DNA from: Sphingobacteriales bacterium
GTDB taxonomy: Bacteria > Bacteroidota > Bacteroidia > Chitinophagales > JADIYW01
Reading direction: 5' to 3'
Length of the DNA: 64,000 nucleotides
NCBI GenBank assembly: GCA_016719635.1
Contig: JADJYT010000012.1
Coordinates: 16,405 to 80,404, forward strand
Positions 9,501 through 18,032 of the stretch are shown here, piece after piece (positions within the stretch are counted from its first letter, which is position 1; each line of letters opens with the position of its first letter). The position numbers were made by a program, and so were the translations under genes. The notes beneath the pieces are model-generated. The model worked only from the letters and a program-made list of their open reading frames with translations, did no database searches and had not been told where the DNA came from.

Positions 9501-10967
9501 TTATTTATTCAGTTCCTTAAAAGTTTCCAGCAATATTGCCTTATCATCAAAAGGGTATTTCACATTATCTATCTCCTGGTATTTTTCATGTCCTTTGCCT
9601 GCGAGCAGAATGATATCACGTTCTTTTGCCAGATTACAGGCAACACGTATTGCTTCCCGTCTGTCGGTAATGGACATCACTTTATTATAATTATGAGGAG
9701 GAACTCCCGCCTTCATTTCCTGTATGATATCATCCGCTTTTTCATTGCGTGGATTATCCGATGTCAGAATCACTTTGGAGCACAGCTCACTGGCAATAAG
9801 CGCCATATCCGGTCGTTTTGCTTTATCACGGTTGCCGCCGCAGCCCACCACGGTAATCACCTGTTCGTTATGCGTCCTGATCTCATTGATGGTATCCAGC
9901 ACATTCTTCAATGCATCCGGTGTATGTGCGTAATCGACGATTCCAATAATTTTTTGAACAGATGAAGTGAAGCAATCAAACCTTCCCTCTGCACCTTTTA
10001 ATGCAGAAATAGCAATCAACGCTTCCTCCCTTTCCATTCCCAGCAATACACAGGTGGCATAAATTGCCAGCAAATTATAGGCATTGAACCGGCCGGTCAT
10101 CTTTAGATGCACTTCCGTTTCTTCGTTTTGAACAACCAGTCCCGTAAAGGCATTCTCTAAAATCCTGAAACGGAAATCCGCCAGACTCTTGATGGCATAC
10201 GTATACTTTTTTGCCTTCGTATTCTGGAGCATTACCTCGCCGCGCTTATCGTCGATATTCGTAAGGGCAAAAGCGGATTCCGGAAGCAGGTCAAAGAATC
10301 TTTTCTTTGCATAAATATATTCCTGGAATGTTTTATGATAATCCAGATGATCATGTGTGATATTGGTAAAAATTCCACCGGCAAAATGTAATCCGTAAAT
10401 CCTGTCCTGATTGGCAGCATGTGAGCTGACTTCCATGAACACATACTCTATGCCATCGTCTGCCATCTTACGCATCAAAGCATTGATAGCAATCGGATCC
10501 GGTGTAGTGTGGGTGGAAGGGATTTCAGTCTGATTAATCTTATTGACGATGGTGGAGAGCAACCCAGTCTTATATTTTCGTTCTGTATAAATCTGATGCA
10601 GTAAAGTAGCCACGGATGTCTTGCCGTTTGTTCCGGTTACACCCACCAACTTCACGGATTTAGAAGGATGTTTGTAAAAGTTACAAGCCATCATTGCGGA
10701 TGCTCTTCTTACATCCTTCACTTCCACATAGGTGACCTCCGGATACAACTCTGCAGGAATCGTTTCACAGACAATGACACTTGCACCCTGTTCTATCACT
10801 TTTGGAATAAAGGAATGGCCATCCGCTGCTGTTCCCTTTATTGCAAAAAAAACATCTCCTTTTCCCACCCTACGGGAATCCAGTTGCAATGTGTTTACAA
10901 CAACAGCATCCTCACCCACTATCTTTAGCGGCTGAACATTTTCCATTATGTCTTTTAATCTTTTCAC
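9501..10967 (-). CDS. murE: UDP-N-acetylmuramoyl-tripeptide synthetase MurE, meso-DAP type
   Basis: Adds the third stem residue to UDP-MurNAc-L-Ala-D-Glu. The ATP loop GTNGKTS is at residues 112-118. The motif DNPR in the C-terminal domain is the known signature for meso-diaminopimelate rather than lysine. The start is a GTG at 10967 that shares its first base with the ftsI stop (TAGTG). The resulting N-terminus, MKRLKDI, fits the family; an ATG 21 bases further in is the alternative. 488 aa. Confidence 0.95.
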   Translation of the reverse strand: MKRLKDIMENVQPLKIVGEDAVVVNTLQLDSRRVGKGDVFFAIKGTAADGHSFIPKVIEQGASVIVCETIPAELYPEVTYVEVKDVRRASAMMACNFYKHPSKSVKLVGVTGTNGKTSVATLLHQIYTERKYKTGLLSTIVNKINQTEIPSTHTTPDPIAINALMRKMADDGIEYVFMEVSSHAANQDRIYGLHFAGGIFTNITHDHLDYHKTFQEYIYAKKRFFDLLPESAFALTNIDDKRGEVMLQNTKAKKYTYAIKSLADFRFRILENAFTGLVVQNEETEVHLKMTGRFNAYNLLAIYATCVLLGMEREEALIAISALKGAEGRFDCFTSSVQKIIGIVDYAHTPDALKNVLDTINEIRTHNEQVITVVGCGGNRDKAKRPDMALIASELCSKVILTSDNPRNEKADDIIQEMKAGVPPHNYNKVMSITDRREAIRVACNLAKERDIILLAGKGHEKYQEIDNVKYPFDDKAILLETFKELNK

Positions 10968-13069
10968 TAATTCAACACTAATTGTATGTAACTTCCTTTT
11001 ATCACAGCGGTATTCGCCGGAACAGACTGTCCGATTACCTTGCCTTTTCCAACAAAACCCACCTTTAAACCTAAATTCTCCAATATAGAAACGGCATCAT
11101 CCAGCAACATTCCTTTTACATTCGGGACCTTATTATTGGATAGCTGAATTTTTGAAACGAAAAATTGCTTATTGGTATCCCTTTTCAATTTTGCATATTC
11201 CCAGTTCTGTTTGAAATCGTAGCTGATATTGAATTTTTTATTCAATTCCTTAATGGCATTCGTCGTACCCGCAACAGCCGGCAATTTCTTCTCCAACAAA
11301 GATGAATCCTTGTTAATGGCCTTATTCGATCTGATATTCGAGGTAATAATCTTATCAGCCATTATCTTGAATATGGGCGCAGACACCACACCACCTGTAG
11401 TTCCGGGGCCTTCCGCACCTCCTATCACCACGACACAGGAATACAATGGCTTATCTGCCGGGAAGAAACCGACGAATGTAGAAAGGTTCTTCTCTGAATA
11501 CCCGCTATGATCTGTACTCATTTTTGCTGTGCCTGTTTTACCGGCAATACGGTAATAAGGCGATTTGATTTTTCTGGCCGTGCCATTTTCATCTTCGACC
11601 ACACGAAGCAGGATTTCTTTTGCAAACTCAGCAGCTTTAGGACTGCAGATTTTATGTTGGGTGCTTTGCGGTTTATATTCACGTACCTGTTTCCCGTTAT
11701 CCAACACACTTTGTATCAGATATGGTTTCATACGCGTTCCGTTATTGGCAATGGCATTGTAAAATGTAAGCAACTGAAGCGGGGTAAACTTGACTTCATA
11801 TCCGTGTGCTATCCACGGTAACGAGATGGCACTCCATTTGTCAGGTTTTAGAACCAATGGCGAAACCTCTCCTTTTAAATCTATTTGTGTTTTAGACGTC
11901 AGTCCAAATTGTTCCAGTTTATCGTAGAATTTCTGTTTGTCTCTGCCGTAAAACTGGACAATCCATTTTGCAATAGCCACATTGGATGAGATGGCAAGTG
12001 CCTTGCCCGGTGTCAAAAACGCATATTGGGTATTATGTCCGTCATCCGTCAGTACCACATTGCCGAATTTAGCAGACGCGTGATTCGAATTAATGGAATC
12101 TGCCATTGTAAGGTTTCCATCATCAAACAACGCGAGATAGGCGGCCGTTTTAAAGACAGAACCCGGTTCATATCGGAGTGCAAGCGCATAATTATAATTC
12201 TCCGAGAACCCTTCGCTGTTTTTGTTTTTTCCCAGGTTTGCCATTGCCCTGATAGCTCCCGTCTTAACTTCCATCAATATGGCACAACCATATTCCGCCT
12301 GATATTGAGTAACCGCCTGCAACAAAGTTGTTTCCGTAATATCCTGCAGACCTAAATCCAGCGTGGATATTATATCATACCCGTTCTTAGGTTCAATCTG
12401 CCCGTTCCTGTTGATAGGAATCCATTCGCCTCCGGCGATTTTCTGTTTCAGGATTTTTCCTTTGGCGCCGCTCAGTAATGAATCAGCGGCTTCTTCAAGC
12501 CCTATATCCTTAGCATTATCCCTGATCAATCCGATAGTTCGCTGTGCCAGGTAATCATAAGGGTTTGTGCGTTCCTGCCGGGTTTCAACAATCAATCCCC
12601 CTTTAAATTTTCCTTCCCTGAACAACGGCCATCGTTTGATTTCTTTTAATAAGCTGTAGTCAGCTTTGCTGCATAATAAGAAGTAACGTTTTTTATTTTT
12701 TCTGGCATTAATTAACTGCCGTTTGTATCCGGTTATTGTATTTTGATTGAACTTACTCCACATATAATAGGCGAGCGAATCCACATTCTCCTGAAAGATG
12801 TCATCGCTCATTGCCTTGGAGGCAAAATCCACGTGCAATTCAAAGAACGGAACAGAAGTCGCCAGCAACTTGTCGTCCGAAGAGTAGATATTGCCACGTT
12901 CTGCCGGAATTTCAAAATAGTCTGTCGTCAAACTGTCTGCCAGAGATTTCCAGTGACCGTTTTTATAGGTCTGTATCTGATATACCTTTCCCAATACTAT
13001 AATGCCAAATACCGTACAGAACCCGCCTATCAGGTAGATTCGAATCAGTATATTGGATTTAATATTCAT
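10967..13069 (-). CDS. ftsI: Division-specific class B penicillin-binding protein (FtsI/PBP3) with PASTA domain
   Basis: Septal transpeptidase that cross-links peptidoglycan. One N-terminal membrane anchor (about residues 8-26), a dimerisation domain containing AERGNI, then the transpeptidase domain. Its catalytic triad motifs are SVFK (Ser304/Lys307), SSN at 361-363 and KTGT at 511. A single PASTA domain occupies about residues 645-700, as in SpoVD-like proteins. 700 aa. It overlaps the murE start by one base and follows the FtsL-like gene. Confidence 0.95.
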   Translation of the reverse strand: MNIKSNILIRIYLIGGFCTVFGIIVLGKVYQIQTYKNGHWKSLADSLTTDYFEIPAERGNIYSSDDKLLATSVPFFELHVDFASKAMSDDIFQENVDSLAYYMWSKFNQNTITGYKRQLINARKNKKRYFLLCSKADYSLLKEIKRWPLFREGKFKGGLIVETRQERTNPYDYLAQRTIGLIRDNAKDIGLEEAADSLLSGAKGKILKQKIAGGEWIPINRNGQIEPKNGYDIISTLDLGLQDITETTLLQAVTQYQAEYGCAILMEVKTGAIRAMANLGKNKNSEGFSENYNYALALRYEPGSVFKTAAYLALFDDGNLTMADSINSNHASAKFGNVVLTDDGHNTQYAFLTPGKALAISSNVAIAKWIVQFYGRDKQKFYDKLEQFGLTSKTQIDLKGEVSPLVLKPDKWSAISLPWIAHGYEVKFTPLQLLTFYNAIANNGTRMKPYLIQSVLDNGKQVREYKPQSTQHKICSPKAAEFAKEILLRVVEDENGTARKIKSPYYRIAGKTGTAKMSTDHSGYSEKNLSTFVGFFPADKPLYSCVVVIGGAEGPGTTGGVVSAPIFKIMADKIITSNIRSNKAINKDSSLLEKKLPAVAGTTNAIKELNKKFNISYDFKQNWEYAKLKRDTNKQFFVSKIQLSNNKVPNVKGMLLDDAVSILENLGLKVGFVGKGKVIGQSVPANTAVIKGSYIQLVLN

Positions 13070-13103
13070 TGGTTTATTTATCGTTTGCCGTTTGCTAATC
13101 CAT

Positions 13104-13496
13104 TCATTCTTCCATTAACAGTCCTTGCTTCACTTCTATTTTCTTCGGTGGTTCCTGGAGGGGTTTTAATCCGTAAGGTTCCAACACTCTTTGCAGTTCC
13201 GATTGTTTGCTTTTCAGGTTCAGTTCTGTTTTAACACCTATATATTCCCACCTCAGTTCTTTTATATCATTTTGCTTTTTAGCGATATTCCGATTCAGGC
13301 GAACTGCCAGATGCGTATTAAATATTTCCAGAACACCAATAAAGACTATAGCCGCCACGAACAGATAATTATGCATCACCTGGGCGTAAGAAATAAAATC
13401 ATTCACACCAAACACCCGTAACACAGACTCGACCATCCGTTGTATACGATTTTCAGGCACAGCAGCCACTTCGTTATATATCTCTTCTTCCGGCAT
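13104..13496 (-). CDS. ftsL: FtsL-like divisome protein
   Basis: A 130-aa bitopic protein with a hydrophobic segment at about residues 44-60 followed by a charged coiled-coil-like stretch (about 62-105). It sits between rsmH and ftsI, the standard FtsL position. FtsL partners FtsB and FtsQ to activate FtsW/FtsI. The start codon overlaps the rsmH stop (TGATG), which suggests coupled translation. The identification is by topology and position, since FtsL sequences are very divergent. Confidence 0.87.
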   Translation of the reverse strand: MPEEEIYNEVAAVPENRIQRMVESVLRVFGVNDFISYAQVMHNYLFVAAIVFIGVLEIFNTHLAVRLNRNIAKKQNDIKELRWEYIGVKTELNLKSKQSELQRVLEPYGLKPLQEPPKKIEVKQGLLMEE

Positions 13497-14392
13497 CAGT
13501 TTGTTTTCTCAGCTATTCTCAACTTAGCACTCCTCGCCCTGGGATTAGCCTTCAATTCTTCCGCTCCCGCCTCTATCGGTTTTCGGGTAATCACCTTCAG
13601 ATGATGCTCGAATCTTCCAAAAACATCTTTCTCCGGTTCGCCTTCAAAGACGCCATTCTTCATAAAATTTTTCGTCAATCTGTCTTCCAGGGAATGGTAG
13701 CTCATAATGACCAGCCTTCCGCCGGTTTCCAATACTTCTTCACTTTGTTTCAAAAAATCTTTAATGGCATTCAATTCATCATTCACTTCAATTCGGATGG
13801 CCTGAAAGACCTGTGAAAAATATTTCACTTCTATCCCTTTGGAAACTATTTTGCAGATTTCCACTAAATCTTTTGTGGTCTCTATCGGCTGAATGGCACG
13901 TTGTTCCACAATTCTATTCGCCAGCGTTCTGGCGTTGATCACTTCCCCGTAAAAACCAAGAATATGCTGAAGCTGCTCAGCCGTATACGAATTCACCACA
14001 TCTTTAGCAGTTATCCCTTCTTTCCGGTTCATGCGCATATCCAGCATGGCATCGAAACGGGTGGCGAAACCTCTGGTGGGTTCGTCTATCTGATGAGATG
14101 AAATCCCAAAGTCTGCCAAGATGCCGTTTACCCGAATTATGCCGTGCAATTTTAAAAATCGTTTTAGGTGTCTGTAATTTGCCTGTATCAATACGAACCG
14201 CCTGTCATCCGGCACATTCTGTCTGGCATCCTCATCCACGTCAAATGCAAACAGTTTTCCCTTCTCACTCAGTTGTTCGAGTATTTTCCTGCTGTGCCCG
14301 CCGCCTCCAAAAGTGACATCTACATATATTCCGTCCGGATGAATGTCCAACCCTTCTATACACTCTCTGAGCATTACTGGAATATGATACAT
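13496..14392 (-). CDS. rsmH: 16S rRNA (cytosine-N4) methyltransferase RsmH
   Basis: S-adenosylmethionine-dependent methylation of C1402 of 16S rRNA. The N-terminus HIPVMLRECIEGL and the SAM-binding loop VDVTFGGGGHS are characteristic. Further conserved blocks are DFGISSHQID and the late MSYHSLEDR. 298 aa, normal length. It is the second gene of the dcw operon, 28 bases after mraZ. Confidence 0.97.
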   Translation of the reverse strand: MYHIPVMLRECIEGLDIHPDGIYVDVTFGGGGHSRKILEQLSEKGKLFAFDVDEDARQNVPDDRRFVLIQANYRHLKRFLKLHGIIRVNGILADFGISSHQIDEPTRGFATRFDAMLDMRMNRKEGITAKDVVNSYTAEQLQHILGFYGEVINARTLANRIVEQRAIQPIETTKDLVEICKIVSKGIEVKYFSQVFQAIRIEVNDELNAIKDFLKQSEEVLETGGRLVIMSYHSLEDRLTKNFMKNGVFEGEPEKDVFGRFEHHLKVITRKPIEAGAEELKANPRARSAKLRIAEKTN

Positions 14393-14420
14393 GCACTTTT
14401 TTATGTTATCTGTTCAAGAA

Positions 14421-14876
14421 CTATTTACCGGAGTTTAATTTTGCCCACACCTCATCTGCCATATCCGCAAAATTCTCCGGCTCTTTGATGGTAGCGTGAT
14501 AGGTCTTACTATCCCAAATCTCAATCACATCGTGGAAGGCGGTGATAACCACTTCATCCGTGATGCCCACATTGTCCGTAAGACGCTTGGATAATAATAT
14601 TCTGTCGTTGCCGTCCATCTCCACCTGGGTCGCCAATTGATAGAAAGAGCGCAGAAAGTCACGTTCAGCCGTTCTGAAATAGCTGAACTTGCCCATTTCC
14701 TGTGTTACACTGTCCCATTGTGTTTTGGGAAACAAGCGCAAACATTTACCCATGCCTTTGTTCAAAACAAAATGTGTACGCGTATCCTCCGGAATCTGCT
14801 GTAAAAGATTGGTCGGCAAACGCAACCTGCCTTTGCTGTCCACTTTTACTTCATAATGTCCGGTTAATCCTATCAT
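14421..14876 (-). CDS. mraZ: Transcriptional regulator MraZ
   Basis: DNA-binding protein with two SpoVT/AbrB-like domains that regulates the dcw operon it heads. The first domain begins MIGLTGHYEVKVDSKGRL and the second covers about residues 80-130. 151 aa. The start at 14876 is chosen because it gives the canonical MraZ N-terminus. An upstream in-frame ATG at 14963 would add a spurious hydrophobic extension and run through the putative operator repeats. Confidence 0.95.
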   Translation of the reverse strand: MIGLTGHYEVKVDSKGRLRLPTNLLQQIPEDTRTHFVLNKGMGKCLRLFPKTQWDSVTQEMGKFSYFRTAERDFLRSFYQLATQVEMDGNDRILLSKRLTDNVGITDEVVITAFHDVIEIWDSKTYHATIKEPENFADMADEVWAKLNSGK

Positions 14877-14917
14877 TTGCGATTTTGCTGATTTGATGAA
14901 CAAAAATAAAATAAAAG

Positions 14918-14953
14918 TCACACAAATTCCCACTTTACTCCACTTTTTACCAT
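14918..14953 (-). promoter_or_regulatory. Probable MraZ-binding repeats upstream of mraZ
   Basis: Read on the minus strand, ATGGT (14953-14949), GTGGA (14943-14939), GTGGG (14933-14929) and a weaker GTGTG (14923-14919) follow each other with an exact 10-bp period. MraZ in E. coli and mycoplasmas binds direct TGGGN-type repeats with 5-bp spacers, which is the same 10-bp spacing. The boxes lie 43-77 bases before the mraZ ATG. The match in spacing and core is seen; the function is inferred. Confidence 0.6.
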
Positions 14954-14991
14954 TGATAATCATGTTAATAAGTCAAAAAATGTGCATATCT

Positions 14992-14999
14992 CAAATTTA
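14992..14999 (-). promoter_or_regulatory. Candidate -7 element for the dcw operon
   Basis: TAAATTTG on the minus strand fits the Bacteroidota -7 consensus TAnnTTTG. It lies upstream of the putative MraZ repeats, 116 bases before the mraZ start. No convincing TTG element is seen about 20 bases upstream, so this is a weak candidate. Confidence 0.35.
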
Positions 15000-15135
15000 G
15001 ATGTGGATTGAATGTGGAAATGTTATGAAAAGTGTAATTAGAATAAGGGTTGGGAATGCACATTAGGTTATGCACCATGTGGAAATAAATTCAATAAAAA
15101 TAGCGGGTTCGGTATCGTTTAACCCATCAATTCAA

Positions 15136-15143
15136 TAAATTTG
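15136..15143 (+). promoter_or_regulatory. Candidate -7 element for the thioredoxin/ApbE cassette
   Basis: TAAATTTG fits TAnnTTTG and ends 27 bases before the ATG at 15171, a suitable distance. No clear TTG element is visible upstream at the right spacing. With the mraZ promoter it would form a divergent intergenic region of about 290 bases. Confidence 0.4.
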
Positions 15144-15170
15144 ATTGAATTTTGATGCATATTTGAAAGA

Positions 15171-15617
15171 ATGAAGCTGAAAATTAAACACTACATCCTG
15201 CCATTGTTGATTTTTCTTTTCGAAATTTCGCCCGCTCAACCTTATATTGACAAAGACAGTATTTTCCAAAAATCAATAATTGAAAACAAAACTGTCTTAA
15301 TTGTTTTTTCAGGCTCTGACTGGTGTAAAAATTGTATACAGTTTGAAAAAGGAATTATGAAGGACTCTTCCTTTCAACATTTTGTCCGGGAAAATTTATT
15401 GCTTTTAAAGGCCGACTTCCCGCAAAAGAAAAAATTGCCGGAAAAACTGATCCGACAAAATGAATTATTAGCGGAACGATACAACCCCAACGGTATTTTT
15501 CCCCTGTTTATTTTAGTCAGCCCCAATCAAAGAACGGCAACGATTAGTTTTCAGCATGAAACTGCCGCCGGTTTTACAGATAAACTGAAAGCTGCAATGG
15601 AATCCATTCTGCCATGA
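15171..15617 (+). CDS. Exported thioredoxin-like protein
   Basis: A 148-aa protein with a signal peptide (hydrophobic core about residues 8-20, cut near SPAQ) and a thioredoxin-type redox motif WCKNC with cysteines 52 and 55. It resembles the Thioredoxin_7 group of periplasmic thiol proteins. It is the first gene of a tight four-gene cassette and overlaps apbE by 4 bases (ATGA). By context it may maintain thiols of, or pass electrons to, the cassette's exported DUF4266/DUF3570 proteins. That role is inference. Confidence 0.85.
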   Translation: MKLKIKHYILPLLIFLFEISPAQPYIDKDSIFQKSIIENKTVLIVFSGSDWCKNCIQFEKGIMKDSSFQHFVRENLLLLKADFPQKKKLPEKLIRQNELLAERYNPNGIFPLFILVSPNQRTATISFQHETAAGFTDKLKAAMESILP

Positions 15618-16546
15618 TGATTGAACAAAAGGTTACAACAAAATTGATGGGATCTGTTTTTGAGCTTATTGTAACGGCTGACACAAAAACTGCTGCTCAG
15701 GGATTTATAGAAGAGGGGATTCAGGAAATAAAACGCATTGAATCTTTGTTAACCGAATTTGCAGCAACTTCCATCACTGCCTTGATTAATCAGAATGCCG
15801 GCATCAGTCCAGTTGAGGTACCGGAGGAGGTATATCAATTATTAAAACGCATTCAACATTTGTCAAAGATCACTCAGGGTTCTTTTGACATTACGGTTGG
15901 CCCGTTAAAGAAACTGTATAATTTCAAACAGCAGGATTTTACATTTCCGGATAAGAAGAAAATCCGGGATACCTTAAAAATGGTAGGGTATGAATTTCTG
16001 CAATTGCTGGAAAACAATAAAGTTTATTTATCCCAAAAGGGAATGCAGATCAGTTTTGCAGCCATAGGTAAAGGATATGCCGCTGACTGTGTCAGGAAAT
16101 TATGGAAAGAAAAAAATGCGGAAGGCGGTGTCATCAATGCAAGCGGAGATTTGACGGTTTTTGGAAAAAGGGCAAACGGAGATTTATGGAAGATTGGCAT
16201 CTCACACCCTGATGACAGGAATCAGATGGTCTTTTCCATTCCCATGCAGCACGGCGCAACAGCGACATCCGGTGACTATGAGCAGTATTTCACGAAGAAT
16301 GACATCCGCTATTCCCACACCATACATCCGAAAACGGGACTGCCGCTCACAGGCATCAAAAGCGTCAGCATCATCCACTCCAGTGCAGAATTATGTGATG
16401 CACTGGCAACGGCAGTATATGTGATGGGCGCAGATGCCGGTATCCATTTTATCAATCAATTACCGGACACACATGCTATCGTCATTAATTCTGAAAATTG
16501 TGTATTTTTATCCAAGCATATAAACATAGAGCATGGCACTCTTTAA
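15614..16546 (+). CDS. apbE: FAD:protein FMN transferase (ApbE family)
   Basis: ApbE enzymes attach FMN covalently to a Ser/Thr of target proteins using FAD and divalent metal. Visible family motifs are AAIGKGYAAD, GGVINASGDLTVFG, ATSGDYEQY and HTIHPKTGLPL. Length 310 aa. The N-terminus (MMIEQKVTTKLMGSVFEL) starts directly in the catalytic fold. There is no signal peptide or lipobox, unlike many ApbE proteins, so cytoplasmic action on the substrate before export is possible. It overlaps both neighbours, which points to an operon. Confidence 0.93.
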   Translation: MMIEQKVTTKLMGSVFELIVTADTKTAAQGFIEEGIQEIKRIESLLTEFAATSITALINQNAGISPVEVPEEVYQLLKRIQHLSKITQGSFDITVGPLKKLYNFKQQDFTFPDKKKIRDTLKMVGYEFLQLLENNKVYLSQKGMQISFAAIGKGYAADCVRKLWKEKNAEGGVINASGDLTVFGKRANGDLWKIGISHPDDRNQMVFSIPMQHGATATSGDYEQYFTKNDIRYSHTIHPKTGLPLTGIKSVSIIHSSAELCDALATAVYVMGADAGIHFINQLPDTHAIVINSENCVFLSKHINIEHGTL

Positions 16547-16751
16547 GATATCCCTTTTAGTATTGACGGTAAGTTCACTTACCTGCAGCTGCCATCCGGT
16601 AAAACCATATCAGCGGGTATATCTGAACGACCGGGAAATGCAGATAAGCAATGGTATTTCCGGGAAATTTGAAGAAAATGCCGAAGGCATAAGAGAAGGC
16701 GCAGCACCGGCGGGAGGCATATACACCAGCGGCGGGTGTGGCTGTAACTAA
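16533..16751 (+). CDS. DUF4266 small lipoprotein
   Basis: A 72-aa protein with a hydrophobic N-terminus ending in LTCSC (candidate lipidated cysteine at 18 or 20). The conserved DUF4266 features follow: VKPYQRVYLNDREMQ and a C-terminal glycine/cysteine patch GGIYTSGGCGCN. The gene overlaps the apbE end by 14 bases and stops 5 bases before the DUF3570 gene. No biochemical role is established. The paired cysteines at the C-terminus could bind metal or form disulfides handled by the thioredoxin-like partner (inference). Confidence 0.85.
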   Translation: MALFKISLLVLTVSSLTCSCHPVKPYQRVYLNDREMQISNGISGKFEENAEGIREGAAPAGGIYTSGGCGCN

Positions 16752-16756
16752 TTACA

Positions 16757-17980
16757 ATGAAGAAGAAGTTTTTCATATTTGGCTTAATGGCCTTTTACTA
16801 TCCTTTGAAGGCACAGCTTCCTGACAGCAGTGCTTTTGAAAGAAAAAAAATATCCAGGACAGATATTGAATTCACCTTTTCTTATTATAATCAGGATGGA
16901 AATAATTCGGCGGTAACAGGCGGAACAGGAACAGAAAAATTGTCCGTTTATGCGACAGGTCTGACCATCCGGCATCAGTTCAAGGAGTTCAATAAGCTTT
17001 CATTCTCTGCCGGAATTGATGTTATCAGTTCGGCATCGACTGACAAGATTGACCATATCCGTTCTTCTGCATCCATTAAAGACAACCATTTTCATCTGGA
17101 TGCAGGATTCCAACGACGATTGAAGAATGTAAATCTGGTGATGGGAGGAGGAGCTGGTGTTGCCCTGGAATCGGATTATCTTTCTGCTCCCGTATCATTC
17201 TCCATGCAATATACCGAACCATCCGAAATGCGATCCTATCAGATGGGTGTGTTCCTGTCTTTTGATGACTTGCGGTGGGGCAGGTTAAACCCTGATTATA
17301 TGCGCCCGGAAAGTCTCGTATATCCGGAAGAACTGAGGTATAAAGAATGGTATGATGTGTACAGAAGGGATTCTTACAATATCAAATTTGGCTTTACACA
17401 AGTATTGTCAAGGAAAATGATTCTGGGCATTTTCCCGGAATTTGTCTATCAGAAAGGATTACTGGCTACGCCGTTTCACAGAGTCTATTTTTCTGACAGC
17501 AGCCTGCGTGTAGAAAATCTGCCGAAACAAAGGTTCAAGTTTCCACTTTCTATAAAACTAAATGCATTTTTGGGCAAACGGTTTATCCTGAAGAGCCAGT
17601 ATTCATTTTATGCGGACAATTTCGGAATCATTGCGAATGCCATCGAACTGCAAGGTGCCATAAAAATAGTACCGCAATTCACATTAAGTCCGTTTGTAAG
17701 AATTTATCATCAGTCAGGTTCAAAGTTTTTCAAACCCTATAAAGAACACCTGACCAGTGAAGTCTATTATACCTCCGATTACGACTTATCAGGCATGAAG
17801 ACGTACAAAGCAGGTATGGAATTAAAATTCTTGCCAATGGGGAAGAGACAGCATAGATTATCTTTTGAAAATATCCTTTTCAGGTATTCCTACTATTACC
17901 GTTCGAACCATTTGCAGGCGCATACCGTTAATCTTACATTTACGTTTGCATCAGAATATGTAAGGAAAAAGAGAGAGTAA
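16757..17980 (+). CDS. DUF3570 family exported protein, probable ApbE flavinylation substrate
   Basis: A 407-aa protein with a cleavable signal (cut near KAQL) and many alternating beta-strand-like segments, suggesting an outer-membrane barrel. DUF3570 features include SYYNQDGNNSAVTGGTGTE near residues 42-60. Residues 88-94 read DVISSAS, which fits the ApbE target pattern Dxx[S/T][G/S]A[S/T]; the last Ser/Thr would carry FMN. A second SSAS lies at 103-106. Last gene of the cassette. A redox role at the cell surface is inferred from the motif and neighbours. Confidence 0.8.
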   Translation: MKKKFFIFGLMAFYYPLKAQLPDSSAFERKKISRTDIEFTFSYYNQDGNNSAVTGGTGTEKLSVYATGLTIRHQFKEFNKLSFSAGIDVISSASTDKIDHIRSSASIKDNHFHLDAGFQRRLKNVNLVMGGGAGVALESDYLSAPVSFSMQYTEPSEMRSYQMGVFLSFDDLRWGRLNPDYMRPESLVYPEELRYKEWYDVYRRDSYNIKFGFTQVLSRKMILGIFPEFVYQKGLLATPFHRVYFSDSSLRVENLPKQRFKFPLSIKLNAFLGKRFILKSQYSFYADNFGIIANAIELQGAIKIVPQFTLSPFVRIYHQSGSKFFKPYKEHLTSEVYYTSDYDLSGMKTYKAGMELKFLPMGKRQHRLSFENILFRYSYYYRSNHLQAHTVNLTFTFASEYVRKKRE

Positions 17981-18032
17981 TTACCTCTTTCAGTTATATA
18001 CAAAACCAATTAATTCTCATATTTTTGTTGAT

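Noticed and set aside
14877..14963. N-terminal extension of MraZ
   Set aside because: It would run through the 10-bp-spaced operator repeats and adds a hydrophobic stretch not found in MraZ proteins.
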